A DNA stretch of 10,925 nucleotides. Source: an uncultured Oscillospiraceae bacterium (lineage in GTDB: Bacteria > Bacillota_A > Clostridia > Oscillospirales > Oscillospiraceae). Positions 1 through 7,145 of the stretch are shown in pieces. The notes below the pieces were generated by a model. That model searched no databases. It had not been told where the DNA came from and saw only the letters and a program-made list of their open reading frames with translations. Every line of letters begins with the position of its first letter. The stretch's first letter is position 1. The stretch spans positions 1 to 10,925 of the forward strand of contig CALXGC010000154.1 in NCBI GenBank assembly GCA_944387755.1. The letters are read 5' to 3'. A program made the translations under genes and the position numbers.

Positions 1-379
1 CCACCCCGGCCTGGGCGAGGGCCTCCACCCGCTCCAGGTCCCGGCCCAGCACGTTTCCGTTCTCCACCGTGAGGAGGAGAGCGGTTTTTTCCGCCCTCCA
101 GGCGGCCTCCACGCCGGCGCCGGAGGCGCACAGCCGCGCCCGGCTGGAGAACGCCGCCCCCTGCCGCCGGAAGCTGTCCGCCCAGCGGAGGAAGAAGGGC
201 CATACCTGCTCCTCCGGCAGCGCGTCGGGGAGGAAGACGGCGCAGCACTGGGCCCAGCGGATGTTGGGGGGAATGCGGCTCAGGGCGAAGGCCGACTGGG
301 GATTGTCCAGGGTATTTTCCGGGCGGTCCGTCAGAAGGGCCGTCAGCGTGTCGCAGTGCAGGTCAAAGATACGCTCCAT
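1..379 (-). CDS. M19 membrane dipeptidase-type metallopeptidase (N-terminal part, cut by window edge)
   Basis: The first 126 codons of a gene that continues beyond the left edge. The ATG at 379-377 has an AAGGAG Shine-Dalgarno (387-392, minus strand) seven bases upstream. The protein opens with F-D-L-H-C-D-T-L; His8 and Asp10 match the HxD zinc-ligand motif at the start of the renal/membrane dipeptidase (peptidase M19) barrel. Glu106, in L-T-V-E-N-G, sits where the family has its zinc-bridging glutamate. Family members are binuclear zinc enzymes, usually cytoplasmic in bacteria, that cleave dipeptides, often ones with a D-residue at the C-terminal side. No signal peptide is visible. The gene lies 60 bp downstream of ilvD on the same strand, but a strong terminator lies between them, so it is probably expressed by readthrough or from a weak promoter I cannot place. 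The family call is firm; the substrate is unknown. Confidence 0.85.
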   Translation of the reverse strand, partial: MERIFDLHCDTLTALLTDRPENTLDNPQSAFALSRIPPNIRWAQCCAVFLPDALPEEQVWPFFLRWADSFRRQGAAFSSRARLCASGAGVEAAWRAEKTALLLTVENGNVLGRDLERVEALAQAGV

Positions 380-398
380 AGACTTGCTCCTTCCAGAG

Positions 399-433
399 AA
401 AAAGCCGGCGGGAGCGGCCTGCGCTCCCGCCGG
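399..433 (-). terminator. Rho-independent terminator after ilvD
   Basis: A perfect 12-bp GC-rich stem (405-416 paired with 422-433) with a five-base loop. On the minus strand it is followed by C and then five T (403-399). This is a textbook intrinsic terminator reading leftward out of ilvD, and it sits directly in front of the dipeptidase Shine-Dalgarno. On the plus strand the hairpin has no T tract, so it should act in one direction only. Confidence 0.88.
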
Positions 434-439
434 AGGACG

Positions 440-2101
440 TTATTCCAGAATGGCGCCTTTGTCGGCGGAGGACACCAGCCGGGCGTACCGGGCCAGGTAG
501 CCGGTCTTGATTTTGGGCTCCGGGCACACCCACCGGGCCTTCCGGGCGGCGAGCTCCTCGCCGGAGACCTTCAGGGTGATGGTGTGGCTGGGGATGTCGA
601 TGGCGATAAGGTCGCCCTCCTCCACCAGGCCGATGGGCCCGCCGGAGGCCGCCTCCGGGGAGACGTGGCCGATGGACGCGCCCCTGGTGGCGCCGGAGAA
701 GCGGCCGTCGGTGATGAGGGCCACGTCCTTGTCCAGCCCCATGCCCGCGATGGCGGAGGTGGGGTTGAGCATTTCCCGCATGCCGGGGCCGCCCCTGGGG
801 CCCTCATAGCGGATGACCACCACGTCGCCCGCCACGATTTTGCCGGCGTAGATGGCCTGGATGGCGTCCTCCTCGCTGTCAAAGACGCGGGCGGGGCCCT
901 GGTGGACCATCATCTCCGGGGCCACGGCGGACTGCTTCACCACGCAGCCGTCGGGGGCCAGGTTGCCCTTCAGCACGGCGATGCCGCCGGTTTTGGAGTA
1001 GGGGTTGTCAACGGGCCGGATAATCTCCGGATTGCGGTTGACCACGCCCTCCAGGTTCTCGGCGATGGTCTTGCCGGTGCAGGTTATCAGGCTGGTGTCC
1101 AGCAATCCCGCCTGGGCCAGCTCGGCCATGACGGCGTACACCCCGCCGGAGCGCTCCAGGTCCTCCATAAAGGTGTCCCCGGCGGGGGCCAGGTGGCACA
1201 GGTTGGGGGTCTTCTCGCTGATCTCGTTGGCCATGTCGAAGCTGAGCTCAATGCCGCACTCGTGGGCGATGGCGGGCAGGTGGAGCATGGTGTTGGTGGA
1301 GCAGCCCAGGGCCATGTCGATGGTCTCGGCATTGTGGAAGGCGGCCTCGGTCATGATGTCTCTGGGGCGGATGTCCTTCTCCACCAGGTCCATAATCTGC
1401 ATACCGGCGTGCTTGGCCAGGCGCAGCCGGGCGGACCACACGGCGGGGATGGTGCCGTTGCCCCGCAGGCCCATGCCGATGGCCTCGGTGAGGCAGTTCA
1501 TGGAGTTGGCGGTGTACATGCCGGAGCAGGAGCCGCAGGTGGGACAGGCGTTGTTCTCATACTCCTCCAGGCCGTCCCCGTCCAGCTTGCCGGCGTAGTA
1601 GGCCCCCACCGCCTCGAACATGTGGGACAGGCAGGTGCGGCGGCCGTCGTTCATGGTGCCGGCCAGCATGGGGCCGCCGGAGACGAAGATGGTGGGGATG
1701 TTCACCCGGGCCGCCGCCATCAGCAGGCCGGGGACGTTCTTGTCGCAGTTGGGAATCATCACCAGGCCGTCGAACTGGTGGGCCAGGGCCATGGCCTCGG
1801 TGGAGTCGGCGATGAGGTCCCGGGTCACGAGGGAGTACTTCATGCCCACATGGCCCATGGCGATGCCGTCGCACACGGCGATGGCGGGGAACTCCACCGG
1901 CGTGCCTCCGGCGGCCCGAATCCCGGCCTTGACGGCTTCGGCAATTTTGTCCAGGTTCATGTGGCCGGGGACAATCTCATTGTAGGAGCAGACCACGCCG
2001 ATGAGGGGACGCTCCAGCTCCTCCCTGGTGTAGCCCAGGGCGTAGAGCAAAGAGCGGTTGGGGGCGGCGGGCGCCCCCTTTTTGATGACGTCGGAACGCA
2101 T
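440..2101 (-). CDS. ilvD: Dihydroxy-acid dehydratase (IlvD/Edd family)
   Basis: 553 residues, a normal length. The enzyme dehydrates 2,3-dihydroxy-isovalerate and 2,3-dihydroxy-3-methylvalerate to the 2-oxo acids that lead to valine, leucine and isoleucine. Visible family marks: [10 protein letters not shown] (78-87), N-C-D-K-N-V-P-G (118-125), [10 protein letters not shown] (186-195) and T-D-G-R-F-S-G (464-470). Cys119 and Cys192 are the likely iron-sulfur ligands. Near residue 45 it has V-P-G-H, as in the oxygen-labile E. coli enzyme, not the P-C-N of the plant-type [2Fe-2S] enzymes. I chose the ATG at 2101 because AGGAGGT lies eight bases upstream; the in-frame GTG at 2119 would translate that Shine-Dalgarno itself. 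No other ilv gene is adjacent, and a GntR regulator is divergent. Sugar-acid dehydratases share this fold, but the sequence looks like true IlvD. Confidence 0.95.
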   Translation of the reverse strand: MRSDVIKKGAPAAPNRSLLYALGYTREELERPLIGVVCSYNEIVPGHMNLDKIAEAVKAGIRAAGGTPVEFPAIAVCDGIAMGHVGMKYSLVTRDLIADSTEAMALAHQFDGLVMIPNCDKNVPGLLMAAARVNIPTIFVSGGPMLAGTMNDGRRTCLSHMFEAVGAYYAGKLDGDGLEEYENNACPTCGSCSGMYTANSMNCLTEAIGMGLRGNGTIPAVWSARLRLAKHAGMQIMDLVEKDIRPRDIMTEAAFHNAETIDMALGCSTNTMLHLPAIAHECGIELSFDMANEISEKTPNLCHLAPAGDTFMEDLERSGGVYAVMAELAQAGLLDTSLITCTGKTIAENLEGVVNRNPEIIRPVDNPYSKTGGIAVLKGNLAPDGCVVKQSAVAPEMMVHQGPARVFDSEEDAIQAIYAGKIVAGDVVVIRYEGPRGGPGMREMLNPTSAIAGMGLDKDVALITDGRFSGATRGASIGHVSPEAASGGPIGLVEEGDLIAIDIPSHTITLKVSGEELAARKARWVCPEPKIKTGYLARYARLVSSADKGAILE

Positions 2102-2129
2102 GGGAAAGGACCTCCTCACAGATTTTGTT

Positions 2130-2149
2130 CCGCCCTTTTGAGCGGGCGG
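2130..2149 (-). other. Hairpin in ilvD 5' leader
   Basis: CCGCCC (2130-2135) pairs with GGGCGG (2144-2149) across an eight-base loop, in the predicted ilvD mRNA leader about 28 bases before the start codon. It has no T tract, so it is not an intrinsic terminator. It could be part of leader control or only a GC-rich coincidence. Confidence 0.3.
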
Positions 2150-2153
2150 CCGG

Positions 2154-2186
2154 AATCAGTTGTCTGATTTCTCTTGCATTGTCTGA
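2154..2186. promoter_or_regulatory. Candidate operator: dyad plus direct repeat between ilvD and the GntR gene
   Basis: AATCAG-TTGT-CTGATT (2154-2169) is a perfect 6-bp dyad with a four-base centre, the size typical of GntR-family operators. The octamer TTGTCTGA occurs at 2160-2167 and again at 2179-2186, a 19-bp period or just under two helical turns. A third symmetric element, ACTATATAGT (2186-2195), overlaps the predicted ilvD -10. Regulator binding here would cover the ilvD start region. The regulator assignment is inference. Confidence 0.4.
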
Positions 2187-2190
2187 CTAT

Positions 2191-2219
2191 ATAGTATAAG
2201 ATAGAGAAAAAAATGTCAA
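2191..2219 (-). promoter_or_regulatory. Likely ilvD promoter
   Basis: On the minus strand a perfect -35 TTGACA (2219-2214) is followed after exactly 17 bp by TACTAT (2196-2191), a 4 of 6 match to TATAAT. Transcription would start near 2184, giving an untranslated leader of about 80 bases. The -35 overlaps the Shine-Dalgarno of the divergent GntR gene. A better -10 match, TATACT (2198-2193), has only 15-bp spacing. Confidence 0.55.
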
Positions 2220-2231
2220 GGAGAAAACGTC

Positions 2232-2903
2232 ATGGCGAAACAAACTCTGTCCCAACAGACGGCCCAGCGCCTGTACGCCGCCATTGTGGCGGAGCGCCGG
2301 TTCCGGCCGGGGGAGAAGCTGCCCAACGAGGTGGAGCTGTCCCGGCAGCTGGGGGTGAGCCGGGCCACCCTGCGGGAGGCCATCCGCTCTCTGGCCGACC
2401 AGGGGGTGCTGGAGGTCCGCCGGGGGCGGGGGACCTTTGTCTCCCCCCAGGCGGAGCGGAGCGGGCCGGATTTCTCCGGCCTGGAGCGGGTGAGGGGGCG
2501 GCTCCGGGACCTGTTTGAGCTGCGCTCCATCTTTGAGCCCGCCGCCGCTGCCCTGGCCTGCCGCCGGGCCGCCCCGGAGGAGCTGGAGGACATCCTGAAA
2601 AAGGGCGCGGCGGTGGAGCGGTGTATCCGGGCCGGCCGGGACCGCACCCAGGCGGACCAGGCCTTTCACACCGCCATCGTCCGGGCCGCCCACAACGAAT
2701 GCCTGCTCCGGCTGCTGCCCATCATCCACCAGGCCGTGTCCACCGCCGTGGAACAGGGCGGGCGGGGAGAACAGCTGGCGGAGGACACCCTTCGGGACCA
2801 CGCCCTGCTGCTGGAGTTTCTGGAGCGGCGGGACGGCGTCGGGGCGGAGCACGCCATGGCCATCCACATGCGCCGGGCCATGGAGCAGATGGAGCTGGAT
2901 TGA
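2232..2903 (+). CDS. GntR-family transcriptional regulator, FadR/FCD type
   Basis: 223 residues, typical for the FadR subfamily. Residues 8-70 form the winged helix: [22 protein letters not shown] holds the recognition helix and G-R-G-T-F-V the wing. Residues 87-215 form an all-helical FCD ligand domain. Its metal-site residues are visible as Asp142-x3-His146, His190 and His212. FCD regulators usually sense small carboxylic acids and bind short palindromes in their own divergent promoter region. The ATG at 2232 has AAGGAG (2218-2223) eight bases upstream. It is divergent from ilvD with only 130 bp between starts, so it probably controls ilvD and perhaps itself. The ligand is unknown; an oxo or hydroxy acid is a guess from context. 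The acetyltransferase gene follows on the same strand after 52 bp. Confidence 0.93.
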   Translation: MAKQTLSQQTAQRLYAAIVAERRFRPGEKLPNEVELSRQLGVSRATLREAIRSLADQGVLEVRRGRGTFVSPQAERSGPDFSGLERVRGRLRDLFELRSIFEPAAAALACRRAAPEELEDILKKGAAVERCIRAGRDRTQADQAFHTAIVRAAHNECLLRLLPIIHQAVSTAVEQGGRGEQLAEDTLRDHALLLEFLERRDGVGAEHAMAIHMRRAMEQMELD

Positions 2904-2955
2904 CCGGGCCGGGGACGGCGGGAATATAACAGAGGACGGGGGGACACTCTATTCT

Positions 2956-3411
2956 ATGGACTGGTATGTCAAACACTGGGAGGAGCTGGACAGGGACGGG
3001 GTCTATGACCTGCTGCAGGCGCGGACCGCGGTCTTTGTGGTGGAGCAGCGCTGCCCCTATCAGGAGGCGGACGGCCTGGACCGGGGGGCGTGGCACGTCT
3101 TTGCGCGGGACGGGGCGGGGCGGATTGCCGCCTGCCTGCGGGTCTTCGTCCGGGGGGAGGACGCCGCCATCGGCCGGGTGCTGGCCGCGCCGGAGCGCCG
3201 GGGGACCGGCCTGGGGGGCGAGCTGCTCCGGCGGGGGATTCAGACCGCCTGGGAGAAGACGCCCGCCCGGCGCATTGTCCTCCACGCCCAGACCTACGCC
3301 CAGGGCTTCTATGAGCGGGCGGGCTTTCGCCGCACCGCCGCTCCGGCCTTCCTGGAGGACGGCATTCCCCACGTGGAGATGGAGCTGCGGCGGGAGGCGC
3401 CGGAGCGCTGA
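2956..3411 (+). CDS. elaA: ElaA-family GNAT N-acetyltransferase
   Basis: 151 residues forming a single GNAT domain. L-Q-A-R-T-A-V-F-V-V-E-Q-R-C-P-Y-Q-E-A-D-G (20-40) is the hallmark N-terminal block of the E. coli ElaA family. R82-x-x-G-x-G87 is the acetyl-CoA pyrophosphate-binding loop, G-F-Y-E-R-A-G-F (117-124) is the usual GNAT motif B, and E-D-G-I-P-H-V-E-M (134-142) is a second ElaA signature. Family members are soluble acyltransferases of uncertain substrate. The start has a G-rich stretch (2937-2943) about 12 bases upstream, a loose Shine-Dalgarno. The gene follows the GntR gene by 52 bp and may be cotranscribed with it. A downstream gene with its own promoter begins 65 bp later. The family is recognised clearly; the physiological role is not known. 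Confidence 0.9.
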   Translation: MDWYVKHWEELDRDGVYDLLQARTAVFVVEQRCPYQEADGLDRGAWHVFARDGAGRIAACLRVFVRGEDAAIGRVLAAPERRGTGLGGELLRRGIQTAWEKTPARRIVLHAQTYAQGFYERAGFRRTAAPAFLEDGIPHVEMELRREAPER

Positions 3412-3419
3412 GGCCGCCC

Positions 3420-3448
3420 TTGTGCGGGGAGAAAAACCGTGCTAAAAT
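3420..3448 (+). promoter_or_regulatory. Likely promoter of the amidohydrolase-DUF308-cca cluster
   Basis: TTGTGC (3420-3425), a 17-bp spacer, then TAAAAT (3443-3448), preceded by TGC, which makes an extended -10. The start would fall near 3455, leaving a leader of about 20 bases before the amidohydrolase ATG. The -35 is weak, but the -10 is 5 of 6 with the TG extension. Confidence 0.5.
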
Positions 3449-3476
3449 CAAAATGAAACATGGAGGAGCTGCCGGG

Positions 3477-5045
3477 ATGGAGACCACGCTGTACTTCGGA
3501 GGACCCATCGTCACCCTGGAGGAGCCCCTGTACGCCCAGGCCCTGGCGGAGCGGGGCGGGAGAATCCTCTGGGCGGGGGGACGGGAGGAGGCGGAGCGCC
3601 TGGCCGGGCCCAACCCCCGGCGGGTGAACCTGGAGGGCCGGGCCCTGCTGCCCGCCTTCCTGGACGCCCACAGCCACCTGCTGGCCTGCGCCTACGCCAA
3701 GCTCCAGGTCCCTCTGGGGGAGTGCGCAAGCTGGCGGGAGATTGCGGAGCGGCTCTCCCGCCGCGTCCGGGAGGGGAGGCTGCCGCCGGGGGCGTGGGTG
3801 AAGGGGACCGGCTACGACCAGAACGCCCTGGCCGAGGGGATTGCCCCCGGCCGGGCCGCCCTGGACCGGGCCTGTCCGGACAACCCGGCGGTGATTCAGC
3901 ACGCCTCCGGCCACGCGGGGGCGTTCAACACCCTGGCCCTGGCGCGGCTGGGGGTTTTGGAGGACCCGGACTGCGGCCTGGAGCGGGACGGACAGGGGCG
4001 GCTCACCGGCCGGGGGGAGGAGAACCCCTTCCTGGCCCTGGTGGAGAAAATTCCCCTGGACGGCCTGGAGGAGGTGCTGTCCGCCTTCCGGGAGGCCCAG
4101 GAGGACTACGCCGCCCGCGGGATTACCGTGGCCCAGGAGGGGTTCCTACAGCCCGCCATGGTCCCGGCCTATGAAGAAATTCTGCGCCGGGGGCTGCTCT
4201 GCCTGGATGTAAACGCCTACGCCGCCCCCGGCGGGTTTGACGCCCTCCGGGAAAAATTCGCCGGGGCAGAGAACCGGGGGCCGGGGCGGTTTCGCCTGGC
4301 GGGGATGAAGATCTTTCTGGACGGCTCTCCCCAGGGGCGCACGGCCTGGATGCGGGAGCCCTATGCGGGGGGCGGCGCCGGAGCCCCCGCCATGACGGAC
4401 GGCCAGGTGCTGGAGGCCTTCCGGAGGGCGCTGGACCGGGGGGCGCAGCTGCTGGCCCACTGCAACGGGGACGCCGCCGCGGCCCAGTATCTCGCCCTGC
4501 TGGCGCGCGCGGAGGGGGAGGCAGGGCGGAGGCTGTGCCGGCCGGTGCTGATTCACGGCCAGCTCCTGGGACGGGACCAGCTGGAGCAGGTCAGAGACCT
4601 GGAGGTTATCCCCTCCTTCTTTGTGGCCCACGTGTACCACTGGGGGGAGGTCCATGTGAAAAATTTCGGCCTGGACCGGGCCGAAGCCATCAGCCCGGCG
4701 GGGAGCGCCTTGAAGCTGGGCATTCCCTTCACCTTCCACCAGGACTCCCCGGTGCTTCCGCCGGATATGCTGGAGACCCTCTGGTGCGCCTGCGTCCGCA
4801 AGACCGGGGCCGGCCGGGCGCTGGGGGCGGAGGAGCGCGTTCCGGTGAAGGCCGCCCTGGAGGCGGTGACGAAGAACGCCGCCTTCCAGTATGGACTGGA
4901 GGGGGAGCTGGGGACGCTGCGGCCGGGGAAGCGGGCGGATTTCGCGCTTTTGTCCGGCGACCCCCTGAGAACGGCCCCGGAGCAATTAAAAAATCTCCGG
5001 GTGGAGGAGACCGTCAGAGCTGGCCGCGCCGTCTGGCGGCGGTGA
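3477..5045 (+). CDS. Amidohydrolase 3 family protein (YtcJ-like metal-dependent hydrolase)
   Basis: 522 residues, typical of the YtcJ/AepA-like group of the amidohydrolase superfamily. The domains are an N-terminal beta-sandwich part, a TIM-barrel metal site, and a C-terminal L-R-P-G-K-R-A-D-F strand. Visible metal and catalytic positions: D-A-H-S-H (His65, His67), M-K-I-F-L-D-G with Lys278 as the probable bridging lysine, His328 in A-H-C-N-G-D, His360 in I-H-G-Q, and Asp423 in F-H-Q-D-S-P. All expected ligands are present, so the enzyme looks active. Substrates in this subgroup are mostly unknown; hydrolysis of an amide or a cyclic C-N bond is expected. The ATG at 3477 is preceded by GGAGGAG (3462-3468) eight bases upstream, and the reading frame could extend further upstream without support. 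It is cytoplasmic, with no signal peptide. The membrane protein and cca genes follow. Confidence 0.9.
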   Translation: METTLYFGGPIVTLEEPLYAQALAERGGRILWAGGREEAERLAGPNPRRVNLEGRALLPAFLDAHSHLLACAYAKLQVPLGECASWREIAERLSRRVREGRLPPGAWVKGTGYDQNALAEGIAPGRAALDRACPDNPAVIQHASGHAGAFNTLALARLGVLEDPDCGLERDGQGRLTGRGEENPFLALVEKIPLDGLEEVLSAFREAQEDYAARGITVAQEGFLQPAMVPAYEEILRRGLLCLDVNAYAAPGGFDALREKFAGAENRGPGRFRLAGMKIFLDGSPQGRTAWMREPYAGGGAGAPAMTDGQVLEAFRRALDRGAQLLAHCNGDAAAAQYLALLARAEGEAGRRLCRPVLIHGQLLGRDQLEQVRDLEVIPSFFVAHVYHWGEVHVKNFGLDRAEAISPAGSALKLGIPFTFHQDSPVLPPDMLETLWCACVRKTGAGRALGAEERVPVKAALEAVTKNAAFQYGLEGELGTLRPGKRADFALLSGDPLRTAPEQLKNLRVEETVRAGRAVWRR

Positions 5046-5054
5046 CGGCGCGCT

Positions 5055-5071
5055 TCTCCGGCGTCCGGAGA
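5055..5071 (+). other. Short hairpin between the amidohydrolase and DUF308 genes
   Basis: TCTCCGG-CGT-CCGGAGA is a perfect 7-bp stem with a three-base loop, starting seven bases after the amidohydrolase stop (TGA, 5043-5045). It is followed by a purine-rich run, not T residues, so it is unlikely to terminate transcription. It may be a 3' processing or stabilising structure that sets gene dosage within one transcript. Confidence 0.35.
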
Positions 5072-5095
5072 GAGAAAAAGAAAGCGGGTGTTTTT

Positions 5096-5638
5096 ATGGG
5101 GAATATCTTTTGGGAACACAGGCGCAGCAGCGTGGTGATGGCGGCGATTACCCTGCTGCTGGGGCTGCTGCTGGTGCTGGCCCCCAACCGGTCCATCCGG
5201 TTTCTGTGCGCGCTGCTGGGGACCGCCCTGCTGGTGACGGGGCTGTTCTATCTGTTCAGCTGGCTGACCCGGCGGCGGACGGGCTTTCCCGCCTGGTTTT
5301 TGATTCCGGGGCTGATTTTGATTGCCCTGGGGCTGTGGCTGCTGACCAGTCCGGGGTCTGTGGTGGTGCTCATCCAGTTCAGCTTTGCCGTGGTGCTGAT
5401 TTTCCACGGGGTGGTGGACCTCCAGGGGGCCTGGCTGCTGTTCCGGGCCAGGCTGCCCCGGTGGTGGCTGGACCTGCTGCTGGCGCTGTTCACCGTGGCC
5501 CTGGGGGCGGTGGTGCTGTGGAACCCCTTCGGCGCCATGGAGGCCCTGGTGTTTCTCATCGGCCTGTCCCTGATTTACGACGGGGCCAGCGACCTGTACC
5601 TCATCTGGCGGGTGTCCAGGGCCCTCCGGGACCTGTGA
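5096..5638 (+). CDS. DUF308/HdeD-like integral membrane protein
   Basis: 180 residues that are almost entirely membrane. Six hydrophobic segments are seen at about 13-29, 35-56, 67-83, 88-105, 124-142 and 147-165. The halves look alike, each with a helix pair ending in an N-P-F/A-P-N type turn, and the G-L-S-L-I-Y-D-G-A-S-D-L-Y-L-I block (156-170) is characteristic of HdeD/DUF308 proteins. E. coli HdeD is an acid-resistance membrane protein; for most homologues no biochemical role is known. The ATG at 5096 has only a weak ribosome site (GCGGGTG just upstream), so expression may rely on translation of the upstream gene. No promoter is visible in the 50 bp before it. Its stop overlaps the GTG start of cca (GTGA), so the two are translationally coupled. 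Confidence 0.85.
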   Translation: MGNIFWEHRRSSVVMAAITLLLGLLLVLAPNRSIRFLCALLGTALLVTGLFYLFSWLTRRRTGFPAWFLIPGLILIALGLWLLTSPGSVVVLIQFSFAVVLIFHGVVDLQGAWLLFRARLPRWWLDLLLALFTVALGAVVLWNPFGAMEALVFLIGLSLIYDGASDLYLIWRVSRALRDL

Positions 5639-6969
5639 CGGCCGTGGAGAGGACGCCGTGGGAGCCGCGGGCTCTGGCGGTGCTGGCGGAGCTGGAGGAG
5701 GCGGGCTTTCAGGCCGTGCTGGTGGGGGGCTGCGTCCGGGATTTTTTGCTGGGCAGGGAACCCCACGACTATGACGCCGCCGCCGCCGCCCCCCCGGAGG
5801 AGATTCTGGCGGCGTGCGAAAAAAGGTTCCGCTGCATTCCCACCGGACTGGCCCACGGCACGGTGACGGTGGTCAGCGGCGGCCTCCCGGTGGAAGTGAC
5901 CGCCTTCCGCCGGGACGGGACCTACTCCGACCACCGCCGGCCGGACGGAGTACGCTATACCTCCAGTCTGGAGGAGGACCTGGCCCGGCGGGATTTTACC
6001 GTCAACGCCATGGCCTGGAGCCCGAAAACCGGGCTGACGGACCCCTTTGGAGGGCGAAGGGACCTGGCCGCCGGGGTCATCCGCTGCGTGGGGGAGCCGG
6101 ACCGGCGCTTTCAGGAGGACGCCCTGCGGGTGCTCCGGGGGCTGCGGCTGGCCGCCCAGCTGGACTTTGCCCTGGAGGAGGCAACTGCCGCCGCCCTGGC
6201 GCGGAACACCCCCCTGCTGTCCTATGTGGCCTGGGAGCGGATTCAGGCGGAATTTTTCCGGCTGCTGTGCTCCCCCGGCGCGGAGCGGATTTTGCTGGCC
6301 TTTCCGGAGACGGTGTGCCAGGTTGTCCCGGAGCTCCGCCCGGCCGTGGGCTTTGACCAGAAAAATCCCCACCACTGTTACGACGTGTATACCCACAGCG
6401 TGAAGGCCCTGTCCCAGGTGCGGCCGGAGCCCGCCCTGCGCCTGGCGGCCCTCCTCCACGACGTGGGAAAGCCCGCCTGCTTCTCTCTGGACGGGCAGGG
6501 AACGGGCCATTTCTATGGCCACGAGAGGGAGAGCGCCCGGCTGGCGGAGGCCGTTGTGCGGCGGCTGCGCCTGGACCGGCGCACCCAGGAGCGGGTGGCC
6601 GCGCTGGTTGCCCGCCACGGGCTCTTTCTTCCCGACCCCGGGCCAAGGGCGGTCCGCCGGTGGCTGCAAAAGCTCACCCCGGAGGTCTTCTTTGACCTGC
6701 TGGAGCTCCAGCAGGCGGACAGGCTGGCCTGCGGGACCGCCCAGGGGCCGGACCGCTGCGCCCAGCTCCGGAAGACGGCGGAGGAGATTCTGGCCCAAAA
6801 CCCCTGCCTCACCCTGAAGGAGCTGGCGGTGAACGGCCGGGACGCCCTGGCCGCCGGCCTGTCCGGGCCGGAGATTGGCCGGACCCTCAGCTGGATTCTG
6901 GACCAGGTGGCCGCCGGGGACCTGCCCAACGACCGGACGGCCCTTTTGGAGGTCTTAAAGAAGAGATAG
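5635..6969 (+). CDS. cca: tRNA nucleotidyltransferase, CCA-adding type (class II)
   Basis: 444 residues from a GTG at 5635 that shares GTGA with the previous stop; a GTG at 5644 is an alternative start. The enzyme adds or repairs the 3'-CCA of tRNAs. N-terminal polymerase head: G-G-C-V-R-D (31-36), then the catalytic pair Asp45-Tyr-Asp47, with Glu87 as the likely third carboxylate. R-R-D-F-T-V-N-A-M (118-126) binds ribose and selects the sugar. E-D-A-L-R (161-165) is the nucleotide-template EDxxR motif. A-L-L-H-D-V-G-K-P (272-280) begins an HD phosphohydrolase-type domain with His247, His254 and the His275-Asp276 doublet. An A-adding-only enzyme cannot be excluded from motifs alone, because some bacteria split CC and A addition between two homologues. 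A housekeeping gene downstream of accessory genes, with no promoter of its own seen. Confidence 0.93.
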   Translation: MTAVERTPWEPRALAVLAELEEAGFQAVLVGGCVRDFLLGREPHDYDAAAAAPPEEILAACEKRFRCIPTGLAHGTVTVVSGGLPVEVTAFRRDGTYSDHRRPDGVRYTSSLEEDLARRDFTVNAMAWSPKTGLTDPFGGRRDLAAGVIRCVGEPDRRFQEDALRVLRGLRLAAQLDFALEEATAAALARNTPLLSYVAWERIQAEFFRLLCSPGAERILLAFPETVCQVVPELRPAVGFDQKNPHHCYDVYTHSVKALSQVRPEPALRLAALLHDVGKPACFSLDGQGTGHFYGHERESARLAEAVVRRLRLDRRTQERVAALVARHGLFLPDPGPRAVRRWLQKLTPEVFFDLLELQQADRLACGTAQGPDRCAQLRKTAEEILAQNPCLTLKELAVNGRDALAAGLSGPEIGRTLSWILDQVAAGDLPNDRTALLEVLKKR

Positions 6970-7052
6970 CGAACCGGTTTTTGAATCAAAGCTCAAAAGC
7001 TGATGGGGAAACGTGTTATCTCCCTTCTCGTGCATGGGCGGCTGAGGGTATG

Positions 7053-7081
7053 TTGACGGCGGGAAGCGGGTATGGTATATT
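7053..7081 (+). promoter_or_regulatory. Promoter of the AI-2E family gene
   Basis: TTGACG (7053-7058), a 17-bp spacer, then TATATT (7076-7081), with a TGG extension before the -10. Both hexamers are 5 of 6 matches at ideal spacing, making this one of the clearest promoters in the window. The predicted start is near 7088. Confidence 0.7.
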
Positions 7082-7086
7082 CGTAA

Positions 7087-7110
7087 CAGGCGCGGACGGG
7101 CCCGCGCCTG
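7087..7110 (+). other. Hairpin at the 5' end of the AI-2E family transcript
   Basis: CAGGCGCGG (7087-7095) pairs perfectly with CCGCGCCTG (7102-7110) across a six-base loop. It begins at the predicted transcription start, so the mRNA would carry a 9-bp stem at its very 5' end. Such stems protect mRNAs from 5'-dependent decay; alternatively it is a DNA operator just downstream of the promoter. There is no T tract. Confidence 0.45.
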
Positions 7111-7145
7111 CGCTCAAGTAAGAGAAAGAGAATGGAGGGACCGGT

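Noticed and set aside
356..2167. A 603-codon open frame on the plus strand, opposite ilvD
   Set aside because: It mirrors a certain IlvD, its product is Gly/His/Val-rich with no domain I recognise, and it has no ribosome site. Long antisense frames are expected in GC-rich genes.
2900..2930. Possible promoter for the ElaA-like gene: TTGACC (2900-2905) and TATAAC (2925-2930)
   Set aside because: The hexamers are fair, but the 19-bp spacing is too long and the -35 overlaps the GntR stop codon. Cotranscription with the GntR gene is simpler.
6970..7052. A terminator after cca
   Set aside because: There is a T run after AACCGGTT and some short repeats, but no stem of useful length lies next to it, so I do not call one.
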